DNA of 61,029 nucleotides from a virus. The stretch lies in the IMG/VR virus record IMGVR_UViG_3300045257_000102, positions 1-61,029 of that record. One strand, written 5' to 3'. The notes beneath the pieces were generated by a model, which had not been told where the DNA came from, made no database searches, and worked only from the letters and a program-made list of their open reading frames with translations. Made by a program: the position numbers and the translations under genes. This document shows, in pieces, positions 37,948 to 47,211 of the stretch. The stretch's first letter is position 1, and each line of letters begins with the position of its first letter.

Positions 37948-39213
37948 ATGCCCACCAAGCCCCACAAACTCGATCCAGTGAGCAACCGCCTTCGCGCTAA
38001 GCTGCACCAAAAGAGCATTGACGCGATTGACTACCAAGAGGCGGCGGCCGAAGCGTGCAAGCGTGTCGCGGCCCGATATGCCAAGCGGGTTATCAATGCC
38101 CTGCCGTTCGACGACATTGGCCATACGTTGACGCTGCACCGCATCAAAGCCATTGCCAAGGGATTCTGGCCGGAGGTGGCTCGGACGATCTACAACCGCT
38201 TGCTGGCCATGCACAAGTGGAGCGCGGCCGAGACGAAAGACATTCTGTTGGACGTAGTGCCGCCGCACTGGTGGCGTAAGGTCGTGCCGCAGTTGCCGCG
38301 GCTGAAAGAGGCCACGCCGGACGAGGAACCAGACAAGAAACCCGAGCCGGTCATCCCGGTTATGTCCGACGACGAATGGCAGGAGATTGCCAGCCAAGTG
38401 CTATTCCCGCCGCCAAGCGAACAGGCGTTGCGGGACATCATCTTCAGCCAAGGCGCTCGAGGCCAGCAGTCGGTTCCGTGGCCGGCCCGTCTCGAGCGCA
38501 TGTCGAAGCAGTTTGCCGACCCGGATCAAGTCGCCAACACGATTGCGACCGGACTATCACAAGGCCAAGACCTGAAGTCGCTGGCCAAGAATATCAAAGA
38601 CACCTATCAAGTCGCCAGCTCGAGCGCGGCCCGTGTCGCACGCACAGAGGCCCATCGCGTGAATCTCGCCACGCAAGACCGCAGCTTTATGTCGCTGGGG
38701 GAATTGCAGACAGGGCAAATGTATCAAGCCACTTTGGACATGAACGTCAGGCCTTGGCACGCGATTCACCACGGGCAGGTCTTTGCGGAAGGCGAACCGT
38801 TGCCGGATACCCTCGACGAATTTAACTGCCGTTGCCTAATGGTTCCTGTCCTCGGGTCGCCGGAAGAGATTGAAACCGACCCCGAACTAGCGGCCGACTT
38901 CGCCAACGCAGCCGACGAAGAGATACCCGATCCCTCTGTGTACTCCGACTGGTTCTCACAAGCCAGCGAGCAAGAGCGACGCCTAGCCGTTGGCGGCAAC
39001 CGCTATCGAGCCGTATCGAACATGCTGGACCGCGAACCGCAATGGACGGACTTTCTTAGCGGTGACAGCGGGAACCTTGCGAGCGTGGCACAGTTGCAAG
39101 CCGAGACAGCCGCTCAGCGTGAGGCCCGCAAGGCGAGCGTCGATGCGCTGATTCAGACGCGGGCGAAGGCATATCGGCAGGTTCGCAACGTAGGATTTCA
39201 ACTAGGCGTCTAA
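37948..39213 (+). CDS. Minor head protein, SPP1 gp7/Mu F-like
   Basis: A 421-residue phage head morphogenesis protein. The family block is visible: ARVARTEAHRVNLATQ, then TLDMNVRPWHAIHHGQVF, and LDEFNCRCLMVPVL. In Mu and SPP1 such proteins enter the procapsid with the portal. The N-terminal third is a helical region. It follows the portal as expected. Confidence 0.85.
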   Translation: MPTKPHKLDPVSNRLRAKLHQKSIDAIDYQEAAAEACKRVAARYAKRVINALPFDDIGHTLTLHRIKAIAKGFWPEVARTIYNRLLAMHKWSAAETKDILLDVVPPHWWRKVVPQLPRLKEATPDEEPDKKPEPVIPVMSDDEWQEIASQVLFPPPSEQALRDIIFSQGARGQQSVPWPARLERMSKQFADPDQVANTIATGLSQGQDLKSLAKNIKDTYQVASSSAARVARTEAHRVNLATQDRSFMSLGELQTGQMYQATLDMNVRPWHAIHHGQVFAEGEPLPDTLDEFNCRCLMVPVLGSPEEIETDPELAADFANAADEEIPDPSVYSDWFSQASEQERRLAVGGNRYRAVSNMLDREPQWTDFLSGDSGNLASVAQLQAETAAQREARKASVDALIQTRAKAYRQVRNVGFQLGV

Positions 39214-39233
39214 CTCTTCACGGATGGGATTCA

Positions 39234-39461
39234 ATGATCCGCATGGCCGACAAGCATCACCCGCTCCGCAAGTTCCACAAGCAGCAGACGAAGCCGCGGC
39301 GGACGGCATTTAATCTGATTCGTTACTTCTGCATCAAGTGCGGAGAAAGAATGGTTGCGCAGAATAGCGCCCAGTCTCTTACCTCTTTCAAATGCTCGAA
39401 TCCGTTATGCGGGCGGACTAAGAAGTTGAGCCGCGGGGATAATCCAGAAGTCCTGATTTGA
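39234..39461 (+). CDS. Small zinc-ribbon protein
   Basis: A 75-residue basic protein with a zinc ribbon (CIKC near 33, CSNPLC near 54). Its 3' end overlaps the minus-strand gene at 39418-39717. Probably binds nucleic acid. Confidence 0.65.
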   Translation: MIRMADKHHPLRKFHKQQTKPRRTAFNLIRYFCIKCGERMVAQNSAQSLTSFKCSNPLCGRTKKLSRGDNPEVLI

Positions 39462-39717
39462 TCGGCTTGCTCTCTACCCAAACGCGGATCGTCTCGGCGA
39501 ACCAGTTGGTGTTCATGCAACATAGGACTATCCACGAACGAGAGTCCGGCATTGAATGAGCTTCAATGCCCCAGTATTCACCTATCGCCGATCCGGGATG
39601 TACTGGAATTGCCTGCATGGCCTCATGAATAGCCAATGCTGAATCGCACTCGACAATAAACCGCCGAACGTCCGGCTCTGTGTAGTCGCTGCGATCAATT
39701 TCGTAGCATCGAATCAT
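39418..39717 (-). CDS. Minus-strand protein, possible moron
   Basis: A 99-residue protein read opposite to the whole head block. No plus-strand gene occupies 39462-39796, which supports it. It begins MIRCYEIDRSDYTEPDV and has a compact alpha/beta look. A longer frame to 39744 starts with a weaker codon. It overlaps the zinc-ribbon gene tail to tail by 44 bases. Isolated opposite-strand genes in a structural operon are often independently expressed morons. Function unknown. Confidence 0.55.
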   Translation of the reverse strand: MIRCYEIDRSDYTEPDVRRFIVECDSALAIHEAMQAIPVHPGSAIGEYWGIEAHSMPDSRSWIVLCCMNTNWFAETIRVWVESKPIKSGLLDYPRGSTS

Positions 39718-39796
39718 GGGCTCTATTCTAACCGCTCTTTCCAACGGTTGGAACTCTGTTATTCGCTAATTGCTTGCCGTGCCTTCTTTTAGAGGC

Positions 39797-41059
39797 ATGG
39801 GAACGGCTCTCCAGCGACAGAAGCGCAAACGCAACCGACTCCAAGAGCAACGCAAGCCAGCAACTCCAGCCGGGCCAAAGCTCGTCACGATCGTTGAGTC
39901 CGTTGACAATCGCGGCAAGAAACTAATCGTTGATCGCGAGAAAGGAATAATTCCTGACGTCCGAGTTCTCGGACTTCATTCGGTTAACGGCCGCGAATAC
40001 TTGCCCGAGGCCGTCCGAAAGGCCGCGCCGCTCTATGAAGGCGCGAAGGTCAATAAGAACCATCCGAAAGGGCAGGCGACGCAACCACGTGACTATGACG
40101 ATCGCATGGGCAAAATCGTCAATGTCCGTGTGGATTCCGACGGCGGACTGTCCGGAGACCTCCACTTCAATCCGAAGCACGCATTAGCCGAACAGCTCTG
40201 CTGGGATGCCGAGCACGCGCCCGAAAATGTTGGGCTTTCTCATAACGTCTCGGCCAAAACGAGGATGGACGGCGATCTACTCGTCGTCGAGGAAATCACA
40301 GCCGTTACCAGCGTTGACATCGTGGCAGATTCCGGCACTACGAAGTCACTTTTCGAGTACGACTCCGGCCAAGGGAGCGCAGCACGTATGCCCGATTCCA
40401 ACTTTCCACCGCAACATCCGGCCACGCCGATGGACGCTCCTGCCCCCGCCAAGCCGCTCAAGGAAGACGATCCGCTTGACGCTGGCGATGGCGGCGATCC
40501 GCACTCCGCGATTTGCAAAGCCTACAACGACAAAATCAACGCCCTCGTGAGCGACGAGACAGCCGATCCGATGGAAACTTCGGCGCAAGTCAAGCAACTG
40601 CTTGCGGCCCGTGCGAAGTCGCTCAAGCAACTCGACGACGCTCTGGGCGGCGATGACAGCGACGAAGCGGACGACGGCGAAGACGCGGCGGAGCATTTGC
40701 GCCGCCGACAAGCACAAGGAACCCGAACCGTGACTGAACAAGCCGAATTCACCAAGGTCAAAGCCGAACTCGACGCGCTCAAGCGGAAGGACTCGGCCCG
40801 CAAGCTCTTGGAGGCCGCAAATCTGCCACCGCTGTTGTGCGATGACCTTTTGATTGAGGAACTCGCCAACGCCGATACGGCGAAGCAGAAGAAGCTCATC
40901 GACCGGCAATTGCTCTTGGCCGAACAGCTTCGGATTCAGCGGCCGAAGTCACGTGACGACTCGATGCAAGAGGGCTTCGACATCAATGCGGCCAATCGCA
41001 AGGGTCCGGCGAAGAACGTCAAAGAACTGGTCGAGTCAATCAGCCTCGCCAAGCGCTAA
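39797..41059 (+). CDS. Prohead protease fused to scaffold
   Basis: A 420-residue capsid-assembly protein. The protease domain covers about 28-190 (VLGLHSVNGREYL, KVNKNHP with His89, DGGLSGDLHF, VGLSHNVSAK with Ser148, VEEITAVTSVDIVADSGTT). His89 and Ser148 are likely catalytic. The C-terminal 230 residues are charged and helical (AQVKQLLAARAKSLKQLDD, EFTKVKAELDALKRK), typical of an internal scaffold. The start is uncertain: 39770 (TTG) or 39797 (ATG). It precedes the decoration and capsid genes as expected. Confidence 0.8.
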   Translation: MGTALQRQKRKRNRLQEQRKPATPAGPKLVTIVESVDNRGKKLIVDREKGIIPDVRVLGLHSVNGREYLPEAVRKAAPLYEGAKVNKNHPKGQATQPRDYDDRMGKIVNVRVDSDGGLSGDLHFNPKHALAEQLCWDAEHAPENVGLSHNVSAKTRMDGDLLVVEEITAVTSVDIVADSGTTKSLFEYDSGQGSAARMPDSNFPPQHPATPMDAPAPAKPLKEDDPLDAGDGGDPHSAICKAYNDKINALVSDETADPMETSAQVKQLLAARAKSLKQLDDALGGDDSDEADDGEDAAEHLRRRQAQGTRTVTEQAEFTKVKAELDALKRKDSARKLLEAANLPPLLCDDLLIEELANADTAKQKKLIDRQLLLAEQLRIQRPKSRDDSMQEGFDINAANRKGPAKNVKELVESISLAKR

Positions 41060-41088
41060 ACACCATTCTCTAACGCAAAGAGTTTGCT

Positions 41089-41877
41089 ATGTCCTCGAAA
41101 CTGATTGACTCCGGCCTCATCATGCGAGAGCGGTTGGCCTCGCGTAATCGCGGCTTCCACGAGCGGTTCTCGTCAGCCTATACGCTCGGTGCAACGACCA
41201 CGTTGAACTCGACGCTCACTGGCTCCACGCCAACGGCTACGATTGCGGCGAATGCGACTGGCGGAGGCAAGCTGACGCTGTTTACCGATACGACCGTGAA
41301 CAACGAAGCCTATGCCTTCTCGGCGTTGAAGCTGTTCATCATGGCGGCTAATCAGCCGGTCGTCGTCGAAGGACAAATGTCGTGGACTGAGGCTAATACA
41401 AACAAGGCTGGCGTTGTATTCGGGCTGGCGTCCGCTTCTCCTGCCGGGCTACTCGTTGACACGACCGGCGCCCCGATCGCGACAACCAACAGCGCCGCGT
41501 ACTTCTATAAGAAGCAAGGCACGCTGAACTGGCATACCGTCGTCCAGGTCGGAACAACGCAAGTCGATACGGACCTGACGACACTCAACAACTTCCCCGG
41601 CGTTGCGGCGACCGGCGTTGTCCCGCAAGCGACGAGCGATGCGAACCAGCACATCTACACGGTCTCGCTGGTGCCGCAGAACTCGACGCAGATGGAGGCG
41701 ACGTTCCAAATCGACGGCGCCTTTATGAATCGGGTGCTATTCACCTACACCGGCGCGGTCGCGATGGCTGCGGTCGCGGGGATCAAGAATCTCAACGGCA
41801 CCAATGCGGAAACGCTGGTCGTATCCGATCTCTTCGCCCTTCAGCAGTGCTTGCCGCCGGCGGCGCTTCAGGTCTAA
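41089..41877 (+). CDS. Putative capsid decoration protein
   Basis: A 262-residue protein. After a short helical start it is beta-rich and Thr/Ala-rich (TATIAANATGGGKLTLFTDT, then VTGVVPQATSDANQHIYTVSL). Between the protease-scaffold and major capsid genes, a head decoration or minor capsid role is most likely. No family motif recognised. Confidence 0.6.
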   Translation: MSSKLIDSGLIMRERLASRNRGFHERFSSAYTLGATTTLNSTLTGSTPTATIAANATGGGKLTLFTDTTVNNEAYAFSALKLFIMAANQPVVVEGQMSWTEANTNKAGVVFGLASASPAGLLVDTTGAPIATTNSAAYFYKKQGTLNWHTVVQVGTTQVDTDLTTLNNFPGVAATGVVPQATSDANQHIYTVSLVPQNSTQMEATFQIDGAFMNRVLFTYTGAVAMAAVAGIKNLNGTNAETLVVSDLFALQQCLPPAALQV

Positions 41878-41895
41878 CTCAAAAGGACGCTTTCA

Positions 41896-43113
41896 ATGTA
41901 TCGCCCAAGTTTTTACCGCGACCTGCGCCGGCAATACCAGTCTTGCGGACGCGATTACGACAAGATCGAGGAATTGAATTCAATCCTCGTAGAAGCGTTC
42001 CGCACGAAGCAAATCGACCCGCGGGAAGTGTCGATCCAAAAGGCGTTCGTCAACTTGATCGAAGGCGGCCAAGAATTGCTCGAACTGTGCGACCCGCGCA
42101 ATCAGTCACGGCTGTTGACCGAGGCGATGGACACGGTCGATACAACTCAGTTCTCAAACATCATCGGCCAGCTCGTCATCAACAAGGTCTTGGAAGGCTA
42201 CCAGGCCGACGAATTCACGCTGAGCAACGAAGTCGAGACGATCGACACGAAGTTCAGCGGCGAGCGTATCCCCGGCATCGGCGGCATCGGCGACAACGCC
42301 GAAGAGGTCGCGGAAGGACATCCGTATCCGACCGTCGGGCTGAACGAGGATTACATCGACACGCCGGCTACCACGAAGGAAGGCTTGATCGTGCCGGTCA
42401 CGAAGGAAGCCATTTTCTTCGACCGGACGCAGCTCGTCTTGCAACGGGCCGGCGAGGTCGGTCACTTCCTCGGGCTGCGAAAAGAGAAGCGGCTCTGGGA
42501 CTGCTTCCTCGACGCGAACGAAACGAAATTCCGCTACAAGTGGAAGGGCACGGTCTACGGCACGTACCAAGCGACATCGCCGTGGGTCAACGTCAAGACG
42601 GCGAACGGTCTGTCTGATTGGACGAGCATCCAAGCAGCCGAATTGCTCCTCGCTCAAATGCTTGATCCGAACACCGGCGAGGTCATCACGATCCTACCGG
42701 ATACGATCGTCGTGCCACCGGCACTCTGGCATACGGCCTTGCAGAACACGCGGGCAACCGAAGTCCGCCGCGTCAATATCAGTGCCGCCGGTACTTCCCA
42801 GACCTGGACCGACGGTCCGAGTCCGTTGGAAGCGAACCCGCTGGCGATGGCCGGCCAGTACAAGGTCATCTCGTCGCGGATCATGCGGCAGCAGGCTTTC
42901 AAGGCCAACACCGGCACGGCTGATACGAATTGGTACGTGACCAATCTCAAGAAGCATATCGCGTACTTCCAGAACTGGCCGATCACGGTCGTCCAGGCTC
43001 CGCAGAACAGCGAAGCGGAATTCACGCAGGACATCGTGGTGCGGTTCAAGGCTTCCGAGCGCGGTTCGCCGGCCACGCTTGATCCGCGTTACACGGTGCA
43101 GAGTCAGGCGTAA
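41896..43113 (+). CDS. Major capsid protein
   Basis: A 405-residue protein assigned as the HK97-fold major capsid by position, size and pattern: a helical N-terminal arm (EVSIQKAFVNLIEGGQEL), an E-loop-like strand region, and a C-terminal P-domain (DTIVVPPALWHTALQNTRAT, NPLAMAGQYKVISSRIM). AAAGGACG precedes it. It would form the icosahedral shell after the upstream protease trims it or the scaffold. Confidence 0.8.
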   Translation: MYRPSFYRDLRRQYQSCGRDYDKIEELNSILVEAFRTKQIDPREVSIQKAFVNLIEGGQELLELCDPRNQSRLLTEAMDTVDTTQFSNIIGQLVINKVLEGYQADEFTLSNEVETIDTKFSGERIPGIGGIGDNAEEVAEGHPYPTVGLNEDYIDTPATTKEGLIVPVTKEAIFFDRTQLVLQRAGEVGHFLGLRKEKRLWDCFLDANETKFRYKWKGTVYGTYQATSPWVNVKTANGLSDWTSIQAAELLLAQMLDPNTGEVITILPDTIVVPPALWHTALQNTRATEVRRVNISAAGTSQTWTDGPSPLEANPLAMAGQYKVISSRIMRQQAFKANTGTADTNWYVTNLKKHIAYFQNWPITVVQAPQNSEAEFTQDIVVRFKASERGSPATLDPRYTVQSQA

Positions 43114-43403
43114 TGGGCAACCCAGCTAACAAACAGAAAACGGCGCAGTCCGGAACAGCGGTCGCTCCGGCGACAGCCACGCTGGAGCGACCGGCGCCGC
43201 TTAGCAACGTACTGCCGAATCCGCCGGCCCCCGGCGCTAAGACTCCGTGGGGCTATCGGGTAACGCTGCAATGCCCTACGCCGATCGCCAATAACGGAAT
43301 CGAGATTACGGCCAAGTCCGAGACCGAGGCTTGGGCGAAGTTCTGCGACCGCAACGGGATCACTGGCAGCGAACATCCAAAGCAAATCGAGCCGCTCTAC
43401 TAA
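43113..43403 (+). CDS. Small protein after the capsid gene
   Basis: A 96-residue protein sharing one base with the capsid stop (TAATG). A Pro/Ala-rich start leads to a compact beta segment (YRVTLQCPTPIANNGIEITAKS). Likely a minor virion protein. Confidence 0.6.
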   Translation: MGNPANKQKTAQSGTAVAPATATLERPAPLSNVLPNPPAPGAKTPWGYRVTLQCPTPIANNGIEITAKSETEAWAKFCDRNGITGSEHPKQIEPLY

Positions 43404-43423
43404 AGGGCGGGAATGGCCGCCCT

Positions 43424-43801
43424 ATGTTTCAGCGAATTCGCCGCTGGTCCGAATCAATCGGGTCGTTCGCTCTAACGACCTCGCTCGCTACGACGGCTGA
43501 GATTCCGTATGCGAATGCCGCGAGCGGGACGATCTTTCTGCCCTCTGGCTTGACGATGGCCTCGATGACGTTCTACGGCGCTCCGTGGAATGGCGTTGAT
43601 GAGCCCGGCCGCTTGGGCAACCCGCCGCTGGCCGCGAATCAATACACCTATCTTGCGCTCCAGGATAACACTGGGGCGGCCGTGGTTCTGACTGTTGCCG
43701 TCAGCAAGTGTTATCCGTTCCCCGATGCCTGTTTCGGCTGCCGCGGTATCAAAATCGTCGTGGACGTGGCTGGCAGCGTTGACATCTCACTCAAGGGATA
43801 A
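43424..43801 (+). CDS. Small structural protein
   Basis: A 125-residue beta-rich protein (AASGTIFLPSGLTMASMTFYG). It resembles small head or decoration proteins. Start 43424 chosen since an upstream in-frame codon lies inside the previous gene. Function not established. Confidence 0.55.
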   Translation: MFQRIRRWSESIGSFALTTSLATTAEIPYANAASGTIFLPSGLTMASMTFYGAPWNGVDEPGRLGNPPLAANQYTYLALQDNTGAAVVLTVAVSKCYPFPDACFGCRGIKIVVDVAGSVDISLKG

Positions 43802-43806
43802 GTTCT

Positions 43807-44724
43807 ATGGCTTCTACAAGATTGCAAAACGCCCTCAACATTCTGCTCGGCGATAACGTACTCGGTGCGGAATTGGCTGGGTTCGGATCAAGCTCCAACG
43901 TGCAGCTTTTCAGCGCCAATGGAAATTACACCGTACCGGCTAACGCCAAGAGCTTTGACGTGCTCGTAGTAGCCGGCGGCGGCGGTGGTGGGGCCGGAAT
44001 GTGCAATGTCTCCGGTCAAGCCTCGTCAGGCGGATGCGGCGGTGGCGGCGGCGGAGTTAGCACAGCTAAATTCTTCGGTAGCGATTTGTCCGGAAACGTC
44101 ACGGTAGTAGTCGGCGCTGGCGGGGCTGGTGGTGTTGCGGCAAATACAACCGGGAACGGGAATGCCGGAGCCAATGGGGCTAACAGCAGCTTCGGTTCTC
44201 TCATAGCGATCGGTGGCAAGCTCGGTCCAGGTGGTGCCACGGCTGGCGCAACTGGCGGCGTGGGTGGCAACGGAAGCAATTCGACTGGCGGAAATGGCGG
44301 CAACGCGACCGCCGCAGGGGCGGCAGGAAACGCCGGCATTGCTGCGACCACGACATTGACAACGACCGGCGGCGGCGCTGGCGGCGGCGTCACAACTGGC
44401 CCGGCGTTTACTGCGGGCGGGGCCGGCGGCAATCAATCGCTCGGTGCCAATGGCGGCGTGGGCGGTGCGGCGGCTGTCAGCGGCACGGTCGCGGCCTCGC
44501 CTGGCATCATCGGCAACACGCTCTCGGCCAATACGCAGGGCTGTGGCGGCGGCGGCGGCGGTTCGTCGAACAACGGGGCCAGCAACAACCTCGGCGGAGG
44601 CATCGGCGGGGCCGGAATCAACGGCGGCGGCGGTGGTGGTGGTGGTGCTTGTATCACCGGATCGAACTCGGGAGCAGGCGGGGCCGGCGGCAATGGCTTG
44701 GTGGTGGTGACGGCGTATTTCTAA
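43807..44724 (+). CDS. Glycine-rich tail or fibre protein
   Basis: A 305-residue protein. The start (SNVQLFSANGNYTVPANAKSF, then VLVVAGGGGGG) is the usual opening of glycine-rich phage tail-fibre domains. About 200 residues of Gly, Ala, Asn and Thr follow, likely a polyglycine-II sandwich, ending GGNGLVVVTAYF. Such domains lie at the tip of fibres and bind host surface. The high GC makes long mirror frames on the minus strand, which are not genes. Confidence 0.8.
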   Translation: MASTRLQNALNILLGDNVLGAELAGFGSSSNVQLFSANGNYTVPANAKSFDVLVVAGGGGGGAGMCNVSGQASSGGCGGGGGGVSTAKFFGSDLSGNVTVVVGAGGAGGVAANTTGNGNAGANGANSSFGSLIAIGGKLGPGGATAGATGGVGGNGSNSTGGNGGNATAAGAAGNAGIAATTTLTTTGGGAGGGVTTGPAFTAGGAGGNQSLGANGGVGGAAAVSGTVAASPGIIGNTLSANTQGCGGGGGGSSNNGASNNLGGGIGGAGINGGGGGGGGACITGSNSGAGGAGGNGLVVVTAYF

Positions 44725-45569
44725 TGGGCGCGAAAACAATCTACACCCTGAACATCGGCAACTTTGCCCCAACGGTTACGGAGATTACGTATCCACTGAT
44801 GCGTCACTACGCGCGCAAGATCGGGGCCGCCTTTCACATCATCACCGAAAGAAAGTTTCCGGGCTTTCCAATCCCCTACGAGAAGATCCAGATTCACGAC
44901 CTCGCTCGCGAGCATGGCGACTCCTGGGCAATGTTCCTAGACGCTGATGCGATGGTTCACCCGGAGTGCATCGACTTCACAAACTATCTGCCCAAGGACA
45001 CGGTTGCCCACAACGGTCGCGACTTCGCCGCAGTTCGCTGGAAGTACGATAAGTATTTTCTCCGTGACGGCCGCAATATCGGCTCATGCAACTGGCTGGC
45101 TATCGCCTCCGATTGGTGTCTCGACCTCTGGAAGCCGCTGGATGACCTCACGTTAGAAGAGGCTGTCGAGAATATCACAATCACCGTGAGCGAAAGCCGC
45201 AGCGGCGTTATCGATCGCGAGCATCTTCTTGACGATTACACGCTCTCGCGGAACATCGCCCGCTACGGGTTAAAGCATACGACCGTCATGGACCTGACGG
45301 CCAAGATGTTCAATCGCGAGATAGCTTGCTTCTGGCACGCCTATACGCTGCCGATCGCGGACAAGACGGCGCAAATGCGGCGGGTCGTCAAGCGAATCGT
45401 GGACGCAGACGGCAAGCCGAACGGCTGGGGTATCCGCGATATTCTCCGTGACTTGAGCCACGACGAATTGCCGTGGCTGGATGAACCGGATGACATGGGG
45501 CCGATCGACGGGACAACGCGAGAGTGCCAGTGGAAGCCGAGCGAGCCGGAACTCGCGGAGGTGGCCTAA
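44724..45569 (+). CDS. GT-A glycosyltransferase
   Basis: A 281-residue enzyme with the GT-A fold of galactosyl-/mannosyltransferases (GMA12/MNN10-like): YTLNIGNFAPTVTEIT start, metal-binding DAD (73-75, FLDADAMV), and CFWHAY near 205. It starts in a TAATG overlap with the glycine-rich protein gene. Its place among head and tail genes suggests it glycosylates a virion protein, perhaps that fibre; another option is modification of host polysaccharide to block superinfection. Confidence 0.75.
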   Translation: MGAKTIYTLNIGNFAPTVTEITYPLMRHYARKIGAAFHIITERKFPGFPIPYEKIQIHDLAREHGDSWAMFLDADAMVHPECIDFTNYLPKDTVAHNGRDFAAVRWKYDKYFLRDGRNIGSCNWLAIASDWCLDLWKPLDDLTLEEAVENITITVSESRSGVIDREHLLDDYTLSRNIARYGLKHTTVMDLTAKMFNREIACFWHAYTLPIADKTAQMRRVVKRIVDADGKPNGWGIRDILRDLSHDELPWLDEPDDMGPIDGTTRECQWKPSEPELAEVA

Positions 45570-45785
45570 ATGGCCCTCAACGAAACCAGCCTCGTGACGC
45601 AACGCGATGCGCTCGTGACGCTCATTGGGAACGTCCTAGCGAATCCCAAACCAACGTACACAATCGAAGGCCGCACGGTGCAATGGACGCAATACCTAGC
45701 AGAGTTGCGGAACCAATTCAACTGGTTGAATGAAGCGATTGACCTGGCCGGGGGTCCGCTCGAAATCCATTCTGAGGCGTTTTGA
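45570..45785 (+). CDS. Small conserved structural-region protein
   Basis: A 71-residue protein (TSLVTQRDALVTLIGNVLAN, then TYTIEGRTVQWTQYLAEL). Small proteins like this are found between capsid and connector genes in related phages. It begins directly after the preceding stop. Confidence 0.65.
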   Translation: MALNETSLVTQRDALVTLIGNVLANPKPTYTIEGRTVQWTQYLAELRNQFNWLNEAIDLAGGPLEIHSEAF

Positions 45786-45786
45786 T

Positions 45787-46089
45787 ATGAGCCGATACGA
45801 CCGAATCTTGGAAGCGTGGCCGCATAAGGGCACGACACCCGCTTATGCCGCGACGCCCGACGAAGCGAGCAAGACCGCTGCGGCCGTGAGTCATTCCCAA
45901 GGACCGCAGAGCGAAGGCATGGCCAGCGCCGTCAAGGCGATGGCGGCCAGTGATGCCGGAAACCATGTAGCGGCAGCCGCTCACCACGTCAATGCGGCGA
46001 TGGCCCACAACGACGCCGGCCACGATAAAGCCACTACGGCTCATCTCAACGCTGCGAAGTCTCACCTTGCCGAGTGCATGGGGCAATAA
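45787..46089 (+). CDS. Ala/His-rich helical protein
   Basis: A 100-residue protein rich in Ala and His (AASDAGNHVAAAAHHVNAAMAHNDAGHDKA). The repeats suggest a helical bundle of TPR-like hairpins. Stop overlaps the next start by TAATG. Function unknown. Confidence 0.6.
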   Translation: MSRYDRILEAWPHKGTTPAYAATPDEASKTAAAVSHSQGPQSEGMASAVKAMAASDAGNHVAAAAHHVNAAMAHNDAGHDKATTAHLNAAKSHLAECMGQ

Positions 46090-47210
46090 TGCCGGCTGAT
46101 GTAACCGTAGACGCGATGACGCCCTTGACTCACGCAACAATCGTTGCGGGTGACAAGTTCTACGTCTCGCAATCTGCCGGGCCGCATGATCGAAGTATTA
46201 CGTTCGCCGAGCTTCAAGCCACATTTGGTGTTGTTACGTCCGTTGCCGACGTAGCCCATACCTTGTCGGCCTCTGATGATATTGTCACATATACGTCGCT
46301 GTCGTCAGAACGCACTGTCACGGTCAATCCGGCGATTCTGACACTCAATAAAATTTACACGGTTAGGGATGGGTCTGGAAATATCGCTGATCCCGTAACA
46401 GGCTCGGCGACTGGTTTTCTTATCCGCGTTACTAAAGACGGCATGACGCTCGTCTTCAATAAGATTTCCGACACGATTCTGCTGAACAACAACTATGCCT
46501 CGACGAGCTTCTATACACCCGATGGCGTGAATCTCGTTTGCGTTGACCTCTATCCCAATTTCTCATTCTCGAACATCGGCGGCCAGTCATATACGGGCGG
46601 CATCTTGAACATTGGCGCCCTAGCAGGGACTCTTAAAGGGATCACACAATTTATTCCCGGCGGTATCCCTAGCTTCAGTGACATCAACCAAGCATTGTTC
46701 TTTTCCGTAATAGACGGTGCTGCGTTTGGATTCTACGTTTGCAATAGCGGTATCTTTACAGGAGCGCCGGCGGGCGGGAATTTCCCGGTTCTTGACATCA
46801 ATGCTGCATCGCTTGTCAATTGCACGTCGATTGTAAACGCCAGTCAGAAGGAAGTCATCGCGCTTGCCGCAGGCGTAGCGGTCAACGGACAGTTGAGTCT
46901 CGCGGGCCAGCCCACAGACACATTCTCGGGCACAATGACGATTGACGTAACGAAAAGTTCGCACGTCATTGCCGCTAATCACAGCACGTCTGCGACGGTG
47001 ACGTTCACGCCATCGGCTGCTGGCACCAAGGGCGATTTTCTCGAAATCATCACGGAAGCTAGCAATGGGACTGTGACGGCCACGTTCGCAAGCACGTTTC
47101 ATCCGGTGACGGCCACTCAAGCTACCACGACAGGAGCATTTAGCACAATCGCCTTTCGTAGTGATGGTGTTAGATGGATAGAACTTCGGCGGACAACATC
47201 GGTCGCATGA
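46089..47210 (+). CDS. Beta-rich structural protein
   Basis: A 373-residue Thr/Ser/Gly-rich protein. It begins TVDAMTPLTHATIVAGDKFYVSQ and has repeated strands (TVNPAILTLNKIYTV, SGTMTIDVTKSSHVIA). Similar proteins are tail fibres or virion-surface fibres. It sits just ahead of the head-tail connector genes. Exact role unknown. Confidence 0.55.
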   Translation: MPADVTVDAMTPLTHATIVAGDKFYVSQSAGPHDRSITFAELQATFGVVTSVADVAHTLSASDDIVTYTSLSSERTVTVNPAILTLNKIYTVRDGSGNIADPVTGSATGFLIRVTKDGMTLVFNKISDTILLNNNYASTSFYTPDGVNLVCVDLYPNFSFSNIGGQSYTGGILNIGALAGTLKGITQFIPGGIPSFSDINQALFFSVIDGAAFGFYVCNSGIFTGAPAGGNFPVLDINAASLVNCTSIVNASQKEVIALAAGVAVNGQLSLAGQPTDTFSGTMTIDVTKSSHVIAANHSTSATVTFTPSAAGTKGDFLEIITEASNGTVTATFASTFHPVTATQATTTGAFSTIAFRSDGVRWIELRRTTSVA

Positions 47211-47211
47211 T

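Noticed and set aside
44016-44772. Long Pro- and Arg-rich minus-strand frames opposite the glycine-rich gene
   Set aside because: They are mirror translations of GGC/GCC-rich sequence and have no ribosome sites.
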